Positions 1 to 7,250 are shown, counted from the stretch's first letter. The stretch is DNA of 13,626 nt from an uncultured Dorea sp. (GCA_910588745.1 CAJURK010000062.1:1-13626); one strand, 5' to 3'. Notes: generated by a model from the letters alone, not told the origin. A program made the numbers and translations.

Positions 1-200
1 GGTAAGGGTGGAAGGGCAGTGTAAGAGACTACCGCCCTGCTGGTAACAGCAGGGGTTCATGTAAACCCCATCCGAAGCAAGGCCGAACAGAGACAATGTG
101 GCTGCCCGTCACGTCTCAGGTAGGCCGCTGGAGCCTGCTGGCAACAGCAGGCCTAGATAGATGATTACTCAACGACATAACCCGGCTTATCGTCATGCTT
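1..200 (+). ncRNA. rnpB: RNase P RNA, bacterial type A, 3' part (5' end outside window)
   Basis: This is the 3' part of the catalytic RNA of RNase P, the ribozyme that removes 5' leaders from pre-tRNA. It was recognised by similarity to the E. coli RNA from memory. The opening GGTAAGGGTG block is followed by a helix-12-like stem, then the P13 hairpin (about 36-53, GUAA loop) and P14 (52-57 with 64-69). The CCGAAGCAAGGCC block follows, then the GAGAC/GTCTC pairing of the P15-P17 region. GGT at 119-121 sits where L15 pairs with the tRNA CCA end. P18 (133-152) has a GCAA tetraloop and is followed by CCTAGATAGATGA and the universal CCCGGCTTATCG at 181-192. The upstream half (P1-P11 and the 5' strand of P4) lies before the window. 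The 3' end near 200 is approximate, judged from the E. coli layout. It converges with pyrI. Confidence 0.93.
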
Positions 201-222
201 GTATTCTTTTTTTATTTTTTTC
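201..222 (+). terminator. T-rich tract, probable rnpB termination region
   Basis: A T-rich run (14 of the 16 bases 207-222 are T) starts a few bases after the expected 3' end of RNase P RNA, so transcripts would end in a U-tract. No separate G+C-rich hairpin lies just before it. The closing P1 helix of the RNA, whose 5' strand is outside the window, may supply the stem; this is inference. The tract lies over the last codons and TAA stop of pyrI on the opposite strand. Confidence 0.45.
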
Positions 223-667
223 TCCGGTGGCGGCCGTCGTATTTCTCTTCGCAGTATTTACAGCGGTAGGTTTCTGTTTCCGGATCCGTCAGAATAAATA
301 CATGCTCTAGTCCCTGCTCAATGGAAGTGATGCAGCGGGGGTTTCTGCAATGGATGACATTACGGATCTGCTTCGGAAGCTGAAGGGCCTTTTTTTCTAC
401 GATCTTCTGATCCTTGATGATGTTGATGGTGATGTTGTGGTCGATGAAGGCCAATACGTCCAAATCCATAAAGTCAATGGGGCATTCAATTTTCATAATA
501 TCCTTTTTGCCCATCTTGTTGCTTTTTGCGTTCTTGATTATAGCTACACAGCAGTCCAGCTTGTCCAGATTCAGATATTTATAGATGTCCATGCTTTTGC
601 CGGCCTGAATGTGGTCCAATACAAATCCCTCGGAAATACTTCCGACTGTTAAGGTGTTTTCTATCAT
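212..667 (-). CDS. pyrI: aspartate carbamoyltransferase regulatory chain
   Basis: This is the regulatory subunit of aspartate transcarbamylase, which binds nucleotide effectors and transmits allosteric control to the PyrB catalytic trimers in pyrimidine synthesis. The product is 151 aa, close to the E. coli length of 153. The N-terminal nucleotide-binding domain shows the GFVLDHIQAG segment (residues 14-23). The C-terminal zinc domain has the four expected cysteines, C107, C112, C136 and C139, in the CxxxxC...CxxC pattern. ATG at 667 follows GGAGGG at 675-680, seven bases away, and that ribosome binding site touches the TAG stop of pyrB. The gap between the genes is 12 nt, so they are almost certainly co-transcribed. 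The basic C-terminus (RHRRKK) ends in AAA AAA TAA, which is the complement of the rnpB T-tract. The identification is secure. Confidence 0.96.
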   Translation of the reverse strand: MIENTLTVGSISEGFVLDHIQAGKSMDIYKYLNLDKLDCCVAIIKNAKSNKMGKKDIMKIECPIDFMDLDVLAFIDHNITINIIKDQKIVEKKALQLPKQIRNVIHCRNPRCITSIEQGLEHVFILTDPETETYRCKYCEEKYDGRHRRKK

Positions 668-679
668 CGTTATTCCCTC

Positions 680-1597
680 CTATACTTCGATTTCTAACAG
701 TGTCAGAATCAGGGCCATGCGTACATAGACGCCGTACTGTACCTGTTTAAAGTAAGCGGCTCTCGGGTCTTTGTCCACTTCAACGGATATTTCATTTACT
801 CTTGGAAGAGGGTGGAGAACCAGCATATCCGGTCCTGCAAGCTCCATTTTTTTGGAATCTAAAATATAAAAATCTTTCATGCGTACATAGTCTTCTTCAT
901 TGAAGAAACGTTCCTTTTGTACTCTGGTCATATAGAGAAGGTCGAGCTTCGGGAGAGCGTCTTCTAAGCGGACAACTTCCTCATAGGCGATTTGGTTCTT
1001 ATCTAACACGTCGTGGCGAATATAGCCGGGAAGCCGAAGCTCTTCCGGGGAAATCAGCACAAATTCGATTCCCGGATAGCGCACCAGCGCATGAATCAGA
1101 GAGTGTACGGTACGTCCGAACTTTAAATCTCCGCAAAGCCCGATTTTCATATGATCCAGACGGCCTTTGAGGGAACGGATCGTCAAAAGGTCTGTAAGAG
1201 TCTGAGTAGGATGCTGGTGTCCGCCGTCTCCGGCGTTGATGACCGGAATGGAAGAATGTTCTTTGGCAACCAGCGCGGATCCTTCCTTTGGATGGCGCAT
1301 AGCGCAGATGTCGGCATAGCAGCTAATCATGCGTATCGTATCTGCAACGCTTTCACCTTTGGTAGCGGAGCTGGATTCTGCCGAGGAAAATCCAAGAACA
1401 CTGCCGCCTAAGTTCAGCATGGCTGCTTCGTGGCTTAAGCGTGTTCTTGTGCTTGGCTCGTAGAAAAGAGTTGCGAGCTTCTTTCCGCCGCAGGCGCGGG
1501 CATATTTTTCCGGGTTCGCCTCAATGTCTCCTGCCAGGTTTAAAAGCTGGTCTAATTCTTCTACCGTAAAGTCCAGCGGGCTCATTAAATGTCTCAT
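680..1597 (-). CDS. pyrB: aspartate carbamoyltransferase catalytic subunit
   Basis: It catalyses carbamoyl phosphate + aspartate to N-carbamoylaspartate, the committed step of de novo UMP synthesis. The product is 305 aa, the usual family length. The carbamoyl-phosphate motif STRTR is at 49-53, and the mobile 80s-loop lysine is in ATKGES (K80). HxxPxQ (H127-Q132), the TRVQ segment carrying R225 and Q227, and HPLPR (262-266) are all present. The frame stays open to a TTG at 1633, but ATG at 1597 has AGGAGG five bases upstream and gives the normal N-terminus, so 1597 is chosen. The next ATG (1585) would be 17 bases from the Shine-Dalgarno sequence. pyrI follows directly. A leader of about 125 nt separates it from its promoter; I see no PyrR-type anti-terminator or obvious attenuator in it. 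Confidence 0.97.
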   Translation of the reverse strand: MRHLMSPLDFTVEELDQLLNLAGDIEANPEKYARACGGKKLATLFYEPSTRTRLSHEAAMLNLGGSVLGFSSAESSSATKGESVADTIRMISCYADICAMRHPKEGSALVAKEHSSIPVINAGDGGHQHPTQTLTDLLTIRSLKGRLDHMKIGLCGDLKFGRTVHSLIHALVRYPGIEFVLISPEELRLPGYIRHDVLDKNQIAYEEVVRLEDALPKLDLLYMTRVQKERFFNEEDYVRMKDFYILDSKKMELAGPDMLVLHPLPRVNEISVEVDKDPRAAYFKQVQYGVYVRMALILTLLEIEV

Positions 1598-1729
1598 AAA
1601 AACCTCCTTTTGGAAAATGAGAAAATGGCGCAAAAAAAGAAGTCTTAAAGAAAGGTATCACAATTAAGTTCTGAAAATAGTTCCCTCCTGAAAAACTTCC
1701 GAATTTGATTATTTGGTTACGTCTTTACT

Positions 1730-1758
1730 ATCATATAATAAAAGAGAAAGATTTTCAA
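1730..1758 (-). promoter_or_regulatory. sigma-A type promoter of pyrBI
   Basis: On the minus strand a TTGAAA -35 box (1753-1758) and a TATGAT -10 box (1730-1735) are separated by exactly 17 bp, each one mismatch from consensus. The predicted transcript starts near 1723, leaving about 125 nt before the pyrB ATG. It sits back to back with the pheA upstream region. Confidence 0.7.
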
Positions 1759-1800
1759 TGCTAAGATATATCGTTTATGGATTTTGGGAGAAACCTGATG

Positions 1801-1806
1801 TATAAT
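1801..1806 (+). promoter_or_regulatory. possible -10 box upstream of pheA
   Basis: A perfect TATAAT lies 69 bases upstream of the pheA ATG. No good -35 hexamer is found at 16-18 bp spacing (the best is TGGATT at 1778-1783), and there is no exact TGn extension. It may be a weak or activator-dependent promoter. The call rests on the -10 box alone. Confidence 0.4.
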
Positions 1807-1874
1807 ATCCACATGGCGGCGAGGAGCCGGCGGTGGAAAAAATCATTAAGAGAAAGAAACAGGAGAAATGAGCA

Positions 1875-3005
1875 ATGGATAAGTTGGACGAATTACGGAC
1901 TGAGCTTGATAAGATCGACGCGCAGATGATAAGGCTCTATGAGCAGAGGATGGCAGTCTGTGAAAAGGTTGGAGAAGTTAAAATAGAGGAAGGCAGGAAG
2001 GTATTTGACAAACAAAGAGAGCGCGAGAAACTTAACTGTGTAACAAAAAATGCCAAAGATGCATTTTTTAAAAAAGGGCTTACAGAAATGTTTGAACAGC
2101 TTATGAGTCAGAGCAGGAAACTGCAGTACCAGTTACTGACCAAAAAAGGCGCTTTAGGAAGGCTCCCGTTTATCGGAGTGGACGCCCTGGACTGGGAGGA
2201 GTCTAGAATTGTATTCCAGGGAACGGACGGAGCTTATTCCCAGGCGGCCATGCAGCAGTATTTTCGGGAAGATGTGAACAGTTTCCATGTGCAGACTTTC
2301 CGGGATGCCATGGAGGCGATCGAAGAGGGATCGGCAGATTTTGCCGTACTTCCAATTGAGAATTCTTCCGCCGGGGTGGTCAATGAGGTATACGACTTGC
2401 TGGTGGAGTTTGAGAATTATATTGTGGGGGAGGTAGTACTGCCCGTCAACCATTATCTGGTAGGTACGGAGGATACGGAAATGGAGAATATTGAGCGGGT
2501 GTATTCCCATCCCCAGGCGTTGATGCAGAGTTACAAATATCTGGATCAGCACAGCGGCTGGCAGCAAATCGGTGTGGCAAATACGGCGGTTGCGGCGAAA
2601 AAAATACTGGAAGAACATAATCCGGTTCAGGCGGCTATCTGCAGCGAACATGCGGCGAAGATTTACGGCTTAAAGATCCTTAAGGAGAAAATTAACCATG
2701 ATAACAGCAATTCTACCCGGTTTATTGTGGTTACCAATCAGAAAATCTTCTTAAAAAACGCGAAGAAAATCAGTATCTGTTTTGAAGTGGCCCATGAGAG
2801 CGGTTCTTTGTATCATTTGCTGTCGCATTTTATTTATAACGACCTGAATATGACAAGGATCGAGTCGAGGCCGGTGGAAGGGAAAGCCTGGGAATATCGG
2901 TTTTTTGTGGACTTTGAGGGGAATATGGGCGAACCCGCAGTTAAAAATGCGATCCGCGGTCTGCGGGAAGAGTCTAAGAGTTTAAAGATACTTGGCAATT
3001 ATTGA
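1875..3005 (+). CDS. pheA: bifunctional chorismate mutase / prephenate dehydratase
   Basis: This P-protein converts chorismate to prephenate and then phenylpyruvate, the branch toward phenylalanine. Residues 1-90 form an AroQ-type chorismate mutase with R8, R25 and K36 where the family binds chorismate. Residues 112-290 are the dehydratase: FQGTDGAYSQ at 114-123, PIENSSAG at 160-167 and the catalytic TRF motif at 281-283. Residues 298-376 are an ACT domain with ESRP at 330-333, the phenylalanine-binding signature, so feedback inhibition by Phe is expected. The partner GALV motif reads GSLY (310-313), a modest departure. At 376 aa it is close to the E. coli PheA length. ATG at 1875 follows AGGAG at 1861-1865; another ATG at 1868 reaches a stop after three codons. 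The DUF815 gene begins 14 nt downstream. Confidence 0.95.
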   Translation: MDKLDELRTELDKIDAQMIRLYEQRMAVCEKVGEVKIEEGRKVFDKQREREKLNCVTKNAKDAFFKKGLTEMFEQLMSQSRKLQYQLLTKKGALGRLPFIGVDALDWEESRIVFQGTDGAYSQAAMQQYFREDVNSFHVQTFRDAMEAIEEGSADFAVLPIENSSAGVVNEVYDLLVEFENYIVGEVVLPVNHYLVGTEDTEMENIERVYSHPQALMQSYKYLDQHSGWQQIGVANTAVAAKKILEEHNPVQAAICSEHAAKIYGLKILKEKINHDNSNSTRFIVVTNQKIFLKNAKKISICFEVAHESGSLYHLLSHFIYNDLNMTRIESRPVEGKAWEYRFFVDFEGNMGEPAVKNAIRGLREESKSLKILGNY

Positions 3006-3019
3006 AAGAGAGGGAGAAA

Positions 3020-4321
3020 ATGAGAGTAAAGGAACTGATGCTGTACCGTCATATGGAGCAGGAGAAGATTCTGCATGATATGGCGTTTTTGGCGGAAAAT
3101 TATGACAGTGATTATTATTACAGAGAAGATCTTAGAGGACTGCTGTTTGACTGTGCAAATAAGATTCTGGAGCTTGCGGTCAGCCATGGACTGGAAGGGA
3201 ATTTGTGGCATAATTACTTAACTTACCTTTTGGTAAGCGACGAGAATGCATATAGTACCTCCTGTGAAATCGTAGGTGCGGCAGCCGGGAGTATCAACCG
3301 GGCGGCTATGCATGATTTTGCTGTTTTTAAAGAATTGTTTGACTATGATTTTGCAGATATGGAACATAAGCTTGGGACGGACTGTATGTCCATGCTGCGG
3401 GAATTTACTGCTTCCGGCGGGCATGGACGTATGTTTAATAAGAGAATCCGCGACCGAATCTGCGAACTTGGCAGAAGCCTTGCGGCGGCAGAAGACGCGG
3501 AGGAAATCGGGAACTTCCTGACACAGTTTTATCAGGAGTTTGGCGTAGGGAAATTCGGACTCCATAAGGCGTTTCGGGTTGAACACACGGAGAACGGAGC
3601 CGAGATCGTTCCGATTGCCAAGATTGCGCACGTACATCTAGACGACTTAGTGGGATATGAACTGGCTAAGAAAAAGCTGATTCAAAATACCGAGGCGTTT
3701 GTAAGCGGGCGCAGGGCAAATAACTGTTTGCTGTACGGGGACGCCGGAACAGGGAAATCCACATCCATTAAGGCGATTTTGAATCAGTACTACGACAGGG
3801 GACTTCGGATGATCGAGGTGTACAAGCACCAGTTCCGGGATTTGAATGATGTGATAGCGCAGATAAAGAACAGGAATTATAAGTTTATTATTTATATGGA
3901 CGATTTGTCATTCGAGGAATTTGAGACAGATTATAAATATTTAAAGGCGGTAATCGAAGGCGGTTTGGAGAAAAAACCGGAGAACGTCCTGATTTATGCA
4001 ACTTCCAACCGGAGGCATCTGGTAAGGGAGTCCTTTAAGGATAAGGCGGATCGGGATGAGGAACTCCACACCAGCGACACGGTGCAGGAGAAGCTGTCGC
4101 TTGCGGCAAGGTTCGGGGTAAGCGTTTATTTTGGAAAGCCGGATAAGAAGCTTTTCCAGGAAATTGTACGGAAGCTTGCGGCAAGAACGGAGCTTTCCAT
4201 CTCAGAAGACGAGCTGCTTTTAGAGGCGAATAAGTGGGAGCTGGCTCATGGGGGCATGTCCGGCAGGACGGCGAGACAGTTTGTGGATTATCTGCTGGGG
4301 TTCGGACAAGGAGAGGAGTAG
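3020..4321 (+). CDS. DUF815-family ATP-binding protein (AAA+-like P-loop ATPase)
   Basis: A predicted cytoplasmic ATPase of 433 aa; no substrate is established for the family. The N-terminal half (1-200) is mostly helical and unrecognised. The C-terminal half is a DUF815 domain with Walker A GDAGTGKS at 240-247 and Walker B ending in YMDDLSFE (292-299). A sensor-1-like ATSN is at 327-330, the family segment HTSDTVQEKLSLAARFG is at 350-366, and a sensor-2-like GMSGRTARQF with R416 is at 412-421. The frame is open from a TTG at 3002, but ATG at 3020 has AGGGAG three bases upstream and is preferred. It lies 14 nt after pheA, so co-transcription is likely although no functional link is obvious. 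The gene ends inside a perfect inverted repeat shared with the convergent rqcH gene. Confidence 0.85.
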   Translation: MRVKELMLYRHMEQEKILHDMAFLAENYDSDYYYREDLRGLLFDCANKILELAVSHGLEGNLWHNYLTYLLVSDENAYSTSCEIVGAAAGSINRAAMHDFAVFKELFDYDFADMEHKLGTDCMSMLREFTASGGHGRMFNKRIRDRICELGRSLAAAEDAEEIGNFLTQFYQEFGVGKFGLHKAFRVEHTENGAEIVPIAKIAHVHLDDLVGYELAKKKLIQNTEAFVSGRRANNCLLYGDAGTGKSTSIKAILNQYYDRGLRMIEVYKHQFRDLNDVIAQIKNRNYKFIIYMDDLSFEEFETDYKYLKAVIEGGLEKKPENVLIYATSNRRHLVRESFKDKADRDEELHTSDTVQEKLSLAARFGVSVYFGKPDKKLFQEIVRKLAARTELSISEDELLLEANKWELAHGGMSGRTARQFVDYLLGFGQGEE

Positions 4322-4345
4322 TGCGCGCCGGCACACTACTCCTCT
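4312..4345. repeat. perfect 12-bp inverted repeat between convergent genes, possible bidirectional terminator
   Basis: AGAGGAGTAGTG (4312-4323) and CACTACTCCTCT (4334-4345) are exact reverse complements around a 10-base G+C-rich loop. The left arm holds the TAG stop of the DUF815 gene and the right arm that of rqcH, so both genes end in Glu-Glu-stop. The stem should fold on transcripts from either side. No U-tract follows on either strand, so efficient intrinsic termination is uncertain. Confidence 0.6.
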
Positions 4346-6075
4346 AGTAGTTTCAGCGCGGAAATATCAGAATTGATTACCAGAGAATAGTTTGTATGGT
4401 AGATGACGAATCCCGGCCTTGCGCCGCTTACTTTTTTGACATGCTTTTTTTCAATATAGTCGATTTCTACCTTATCGCCGCCCCGGTTTTTGGAATAGTA
4501 AGCGGCAAGTTTTCCCGCTTCCTCGAATACCCGGTCCGGCAGAACGTCCCCGTCGGATTTGACGATAACATGAGAACCGGGCGCGCCTTTGGCATGGAAC
4601 CACCAGTCATTTCCGGCTGCAAAATGAAAAGTTAGTTCTTCGTTCTGGAAATTGTTCTTTCCAACATACATATGATAGCCGTCGCTGGATAAATAGTGGA
4701 ACGGCTGGCTTTTTAACTTCACTTTCTTTTTGGCGTGCTTGCGCCGGATATATCCGCTTTCGGTTAATTCTTCTTTGATCTGCGCAAGATCGCCCTCGTT
4801 TGAAGCGATGTCTAAGGCGTTTCCTACAGATTCTAAGTAAGTAATGTCATCTTCTGTTTCCTTGATTAATTCACTGAGGGCTTCAAAGGTGCGTTTTTGT
4901 TTGTTGTATTTGGCAAAATAGCGCTGCGCATTTTCCTGCGGGGTTTTGGCAGTGTCCAGAGGGATTTGAACCATTTCATTATTGTAATAGTTCTGGGCTT
5001 CTAAGATTTTGGCGCCGGGCTCTAAGTTATAACCGTATACGTTAATCAGTTCTCCGTATATTTTATACTTTTCCCGGCCGTTGGTATCCTGGAGCTGCTT
5101 AGACTGTAAGTCAAATTTCTTGCGGTTCCGTTCCAAAGCGGTTTGGACGATTTTGCGCAGGTCTACGGATTTCTGCCGGATTCTGGTTATGGTATTTTTC
5201 TCTGCATAGTAGGCGGCAAGAAGCGCCGAAACAGAGGGGAAAACTTTTTGCCCGCAGGAGCCGTAGTGAGTCAGGGGCAGGCAGGAAAACTCTTTCGGCG
5301 AGCCGTTCTCGTAATAGGTAACGGGAGAAAAGCGCCCGTTTCTCAATTCGTCAAAATAGAAATTGAACTGATTGTACAGATGCAGCAGGGCATCTTCCGA
5401 TAAGTCTTTTGCCGTCATGTCGGAATCGATACCCGCCAGATAGCAGATTTCTTCAGCAGCTACCGGGCTGATACCAGTAAAGCTGGTGTAAATTGCCTTC
5501 CCCACCGGCATAGGCTTCCGAAGGAGAGCGTCGGCAAAAGCCGAACACTCAGCGGTCAGAGGATTCAGTTTGTTCATCGTATCCGGGATAAAGTAATCCC
5601 TGCCGGGAAGCACTTCCCGGACGGAACTCATCTGAGCGGAAACATGCTTGATGCTGTCAATAATCATGTCCTTGTGGTCGCAGAAAATAATATTACTGTG
5701 CTTGCCCATAATCTCTGCAATAAGCTTTTTTCTGCACAGATCCCCCATCTCGTCCAGATGCTCAATGTGAAAAACAATGATCCGTTCCAACCCCGGCTGG
5801 GTGATATCCACAATTCTTCCGCTGCCGATATGCTTCCTTAAAAGCATGCAGAAATTCGGCGCCGTCATGGGGCTTTGCTTGTTTTCCTCCGTCAGATAGA
5901 TCAGCGGAAGCGAAGCGCTGGCGGAGATGCAGAGGCGGCGCTGTCCCTGCGGGGTCTTAATCGTCAGCAGAAGCTCGTCCGCTTCCGGCTGCGCTATTTT
6001 ATTGATTCTTCCGTCAGTAAGTGTAAACCGTAGTTCCTGCGTCAAGGCAGCAACCGTAATTCCGTCAAAAGCCAT
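4336..6075 (-). CDS. rqcH: NFACT family protein, RqcH-like (Rqc2 homologue; FbpA-type)
   Basis: Members of this family bind stalled 50S subunits and recruit Ala-tRNA to add C-terminal alanine tails marking nascent chains for degradation; older annotations call them fibronectin-binding proteins. The 579-aa product has the full bacterial layout. The NFACT-N domain runs from MAFDGITVAAL to about 170, with E97-R98 in the place of the Asp-Arg pair important in B. subtilis RqcH and EIMGKHSN at 121-128. A helical HhH-like middle region and a long coiled coil (about 290-435) follow. NFACT-R spans about 457-560 with the hallmark DWWFHAKG at 490-497. The frame extends upstream to 6129, but ATG at 6075 has GAAAGGA nine bases away and gives the standard N-terminus. 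It appears monocistronic, divergent from yicC, with its own promoter at 6169-6197. Confidence 0.93.
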   Translation of the reverse strand: MAFDGITVAALTQELRFTLTDGRINKIAQPEADELLLTIKTPQGQRRLCISASASLPLIYLTEENKQSPMTAPNFCMLLRKHIGSGRIVDITQPGLERIIVFHIEHLDEMGDLCRKKLIAEIMGKHSNIIFCDHKDMIIDSIKHVSAQMSSVREVLPGRDYFIPDTMNKLNPLTAECSAFADALLRKPMPVGKAIYTSFTGISPVAAEEICYLAGIDSDMTAKDLSEDALLHLYNQFNFYFDELRNGRFSPVTYYENGSPKEFSCLPLTHYGSCGQKVFPSVSALLAAYYAEKNTITRIRQKSVDLRKIVQTALERNRKKFDLQSKQLQDTNGREKYKIYGELINVYGYNLEPGAKILEAQNYYNNEMVQIPLDTAKTPQENAQRYFAKYNKQKRTFEALSELIKETEDDITYLESVGNALDIASNEGDLAQIKEELTESGYIRRKHAKKKVKLKSQPFHYLSSDGYHMYVGKNNFQNEELTFHFAAGNDWWFHAKGAPGSHVIVKSDGDVLPDRVFEEAGKLAAYYSKNRGGDKVEIDYIEKKHVKKVSGARPGFVIYHTNYSLVINSDISALKLLEE

Positions 6076-6168
6076 AATGATAAGTCCTTTCTCTATATAA
6101 AAGTAATGCTGGATAAACTGTAATTGCACCAGAATATTTCATATCGTTGTCTAGATACATATAGAGGT

Positions 6169-6197
6169 ATCATAGCACAGATTCCCCGCCGGGACAA
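6169..6197 (-). promoter_or_regulatory. promoter of rqcH
   Basis: Minus-strand TTGTCC (6192-6197) and TATGAT (6169-6174) are spaced by 17 bp, and TGC immediately before the -10 box makes it an extended -10. The predicted start near 6162 gives a leader of about 87 nt before the ATG at 6075. Confidence 0.65.
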
Positions 6198-6218
6198 ATA
6201 AAATGACGCAAATAAAAT
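6195..6218. repeat. short direct repeat between divergent promoters
   Basis: CAAATAAAAT occurs at 6195-6204 and again at 6209-6218, separated by GACG (14-bp period). The first copy overlaps the rqcH -35 box. It could be an operator or just A+T-rich promoter DNA. Confidence 0.35.
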
Positions 6219-6255
6219 CAAGAGAAAAACCCGCGTGAACAGCAAGACGCCCCGG

Positions 6256-6284
6256 TTGACGGAACAAGCGAAATGATTTATAAT
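6256..6284 (+). promoter_or_regulatory. promoter of the yicC-gmk-rpoZ operon
   Basis: TTGACG (6256-6261) and a perfect TATAAT (6279-6284) are 17 bp apart, the best sigma-A match in the window. The predicted start near 6291 leaves a leader of about 78 nt before the yicC ATG. It also argues against a yicC start further upstream, since the open frame from 6273 would overlap the -10 box. Confidence 0.8.
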
Positions 6285-6368
6285 GATACATGGAAAACTA
6301 GAACTGCGATGCCGAAACCGGTCAGACAGTTCTGTTTTACTATGACGATAGAAGAGAAGGCTAACGAT

Positions 6369-7250
6369 ATGATTAAAAGTATGACAGGTTTTGGGCGCGG
6401 CGAGGCGTCGGACGGCGACCGCAAATTTACGGTTGAGATGAAGAGTGTAAACCATCGCTATCTGGATGTGAATATCCGCATGCCAAAGAAGCTGAATTTC
6501 TTTGACAGTGCGATTCGGGCGCTCCTAAAAAAGTATGCGGCCAGAGGAAAGGTGGATATTTTTATTACCTACGAGGATTTATCTGAAAATCAGATGTCTT
6601 TGAAGTATAACGAGACGCTCGCAAAGGAGTACCTGTCTTGTTTTAAGAAGATGGAGGAAAGTTTCGGGCTGGATTATGACGTGCGTGTTTCTACGATAGC
6701 CAGATGCCCGGAGGTGCTTACCATGGAAGAGCAGACCGCGAACGAGGAGGAACTCTGGTGCGGGCTTGAGAAAGCCATGAAACAGGCGTTAGAGCAATTT
6801 GTTGAAACAAGGGAGACAGAAGGGGAGAATCTGAAGGCTGACATCATAAGTAAATTAGACGGGATGCTTGAGAAGGTCGGGTATATTGAAACACGAACGC
6901 CGGAAATTGTTGCAGAATACCGGGGAAAGTTAGAAGATAAAGTGAGGGAACTCCTTGCGGACACGCAGGTGGATGAAGGCAGGATTGCCGCGGAGGTTGT
7001 TATTTTTGCGGATAAGATCTGTACCGACGAAGAGGTAGTAAGGCTTAGAAGCCATATTATACATATGAAGGAAACTTTTCAGGCAGAAGAAAGCGGCATT
7101 GGCCGGAAGCTTGATTTTATTGCCCAGGAGATGAACCGCGAGGCCAATACCATTCTTTCCAAAGCAAATGATATTGAGGTTTCCAATTATGCTATAGATT
7201 TAAAGACGGAGATAGAGAAAGTACGAGAGCAGATTCAGAATATTGAATAG
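6369..7250 (+). CDS. yicC: YicC/YloC family endoribonuclease
   Basis: A cytoplasmic protein of the YicC/YloC family; E. coli YicC is an endoribonuclease implicated in small-RNA decay. The product is 293 aa, of normal length. The N-terminal SMTGFGR is at 4-10 and KSVNHRYLD at 25-33. The highly conserved C-terminal DUF1732 region runs from GRKLDFIAQEMNREANT (245-261) through the K/E-rich helix to the end. ATG at 6369 has AGAAGG eight bases upstream and gives the usual MIKSMTGFGR start; upstream Met codons in the frame lie within the leader. Its TAG stop overlaps the ribosome binding site of gmk. It is the first gene of the operon driven from 6256-6284. Note that remA (DUF370), often found between yicC and gmk in Clostridia, is absent here. 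Confidence 0.93.
   Translation: MIKSMTGFGRGEASDGDRKFTVEMKSVNHRYLDVNIRMPKKLNFFDSAIRALLKKYAARGKVDIFITYEDLSENQMSLKYNETLAKEYLSCFKKMEESFGLDYDVRVSTIARCPEVLTMEEQTANEEELWCGLEKAMKQALEQFVETRETEGENLKADIISKLDGMLEKVGYIETRTPEIVAEYRGKLEDKVRELLADTQVDEGRIAAEVVIFADKICTDEEVVRLRSHIIHMKETFQAEESGIGRKLDFIAQEMNREANTILSKANDIEVSNYAIDLKTEIEKVREQIQNIE

Noticed and set aside
1598..1633. In-frame upstream extension of pyrB from TTG at 1633 (12 extra residues)
   Set aside because: The Shine-Dalgarno AGGAGG lies within this extension, five bases before the ATG at 1597, and family N-termini match the shorter form.
1634..1874. T-box or PyrR-type riboregulator in the pyrB/pheA divergent region
   Set aside because: No T-box GGGTGGTACCGCG-like core, no PyrR binding consensus and no strong terminator hairpin could be found on either strand.
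1813..1929. 38-codon plus-strand frame just before and overlapping pheA, considered as a leader peptide
   Set aside because: It has no ribosome binding site, no run of Phe codons, and no terminator/antiterminator pair follows it.
2154..2651. 165-aa minus-strand frame inside pheA
   Set aside because: It is fully antisense to a well-conserved coding region, with no recognisable motif.
6285..6368. Longer YicC starting at 6273 or at in-frame ATG codons in 6309-6342
   Set aside because: 6273 precedes the end of the -10 box, and the canonical MIKSMTGFGR start at 6369 has AGAAGG at good spacing.
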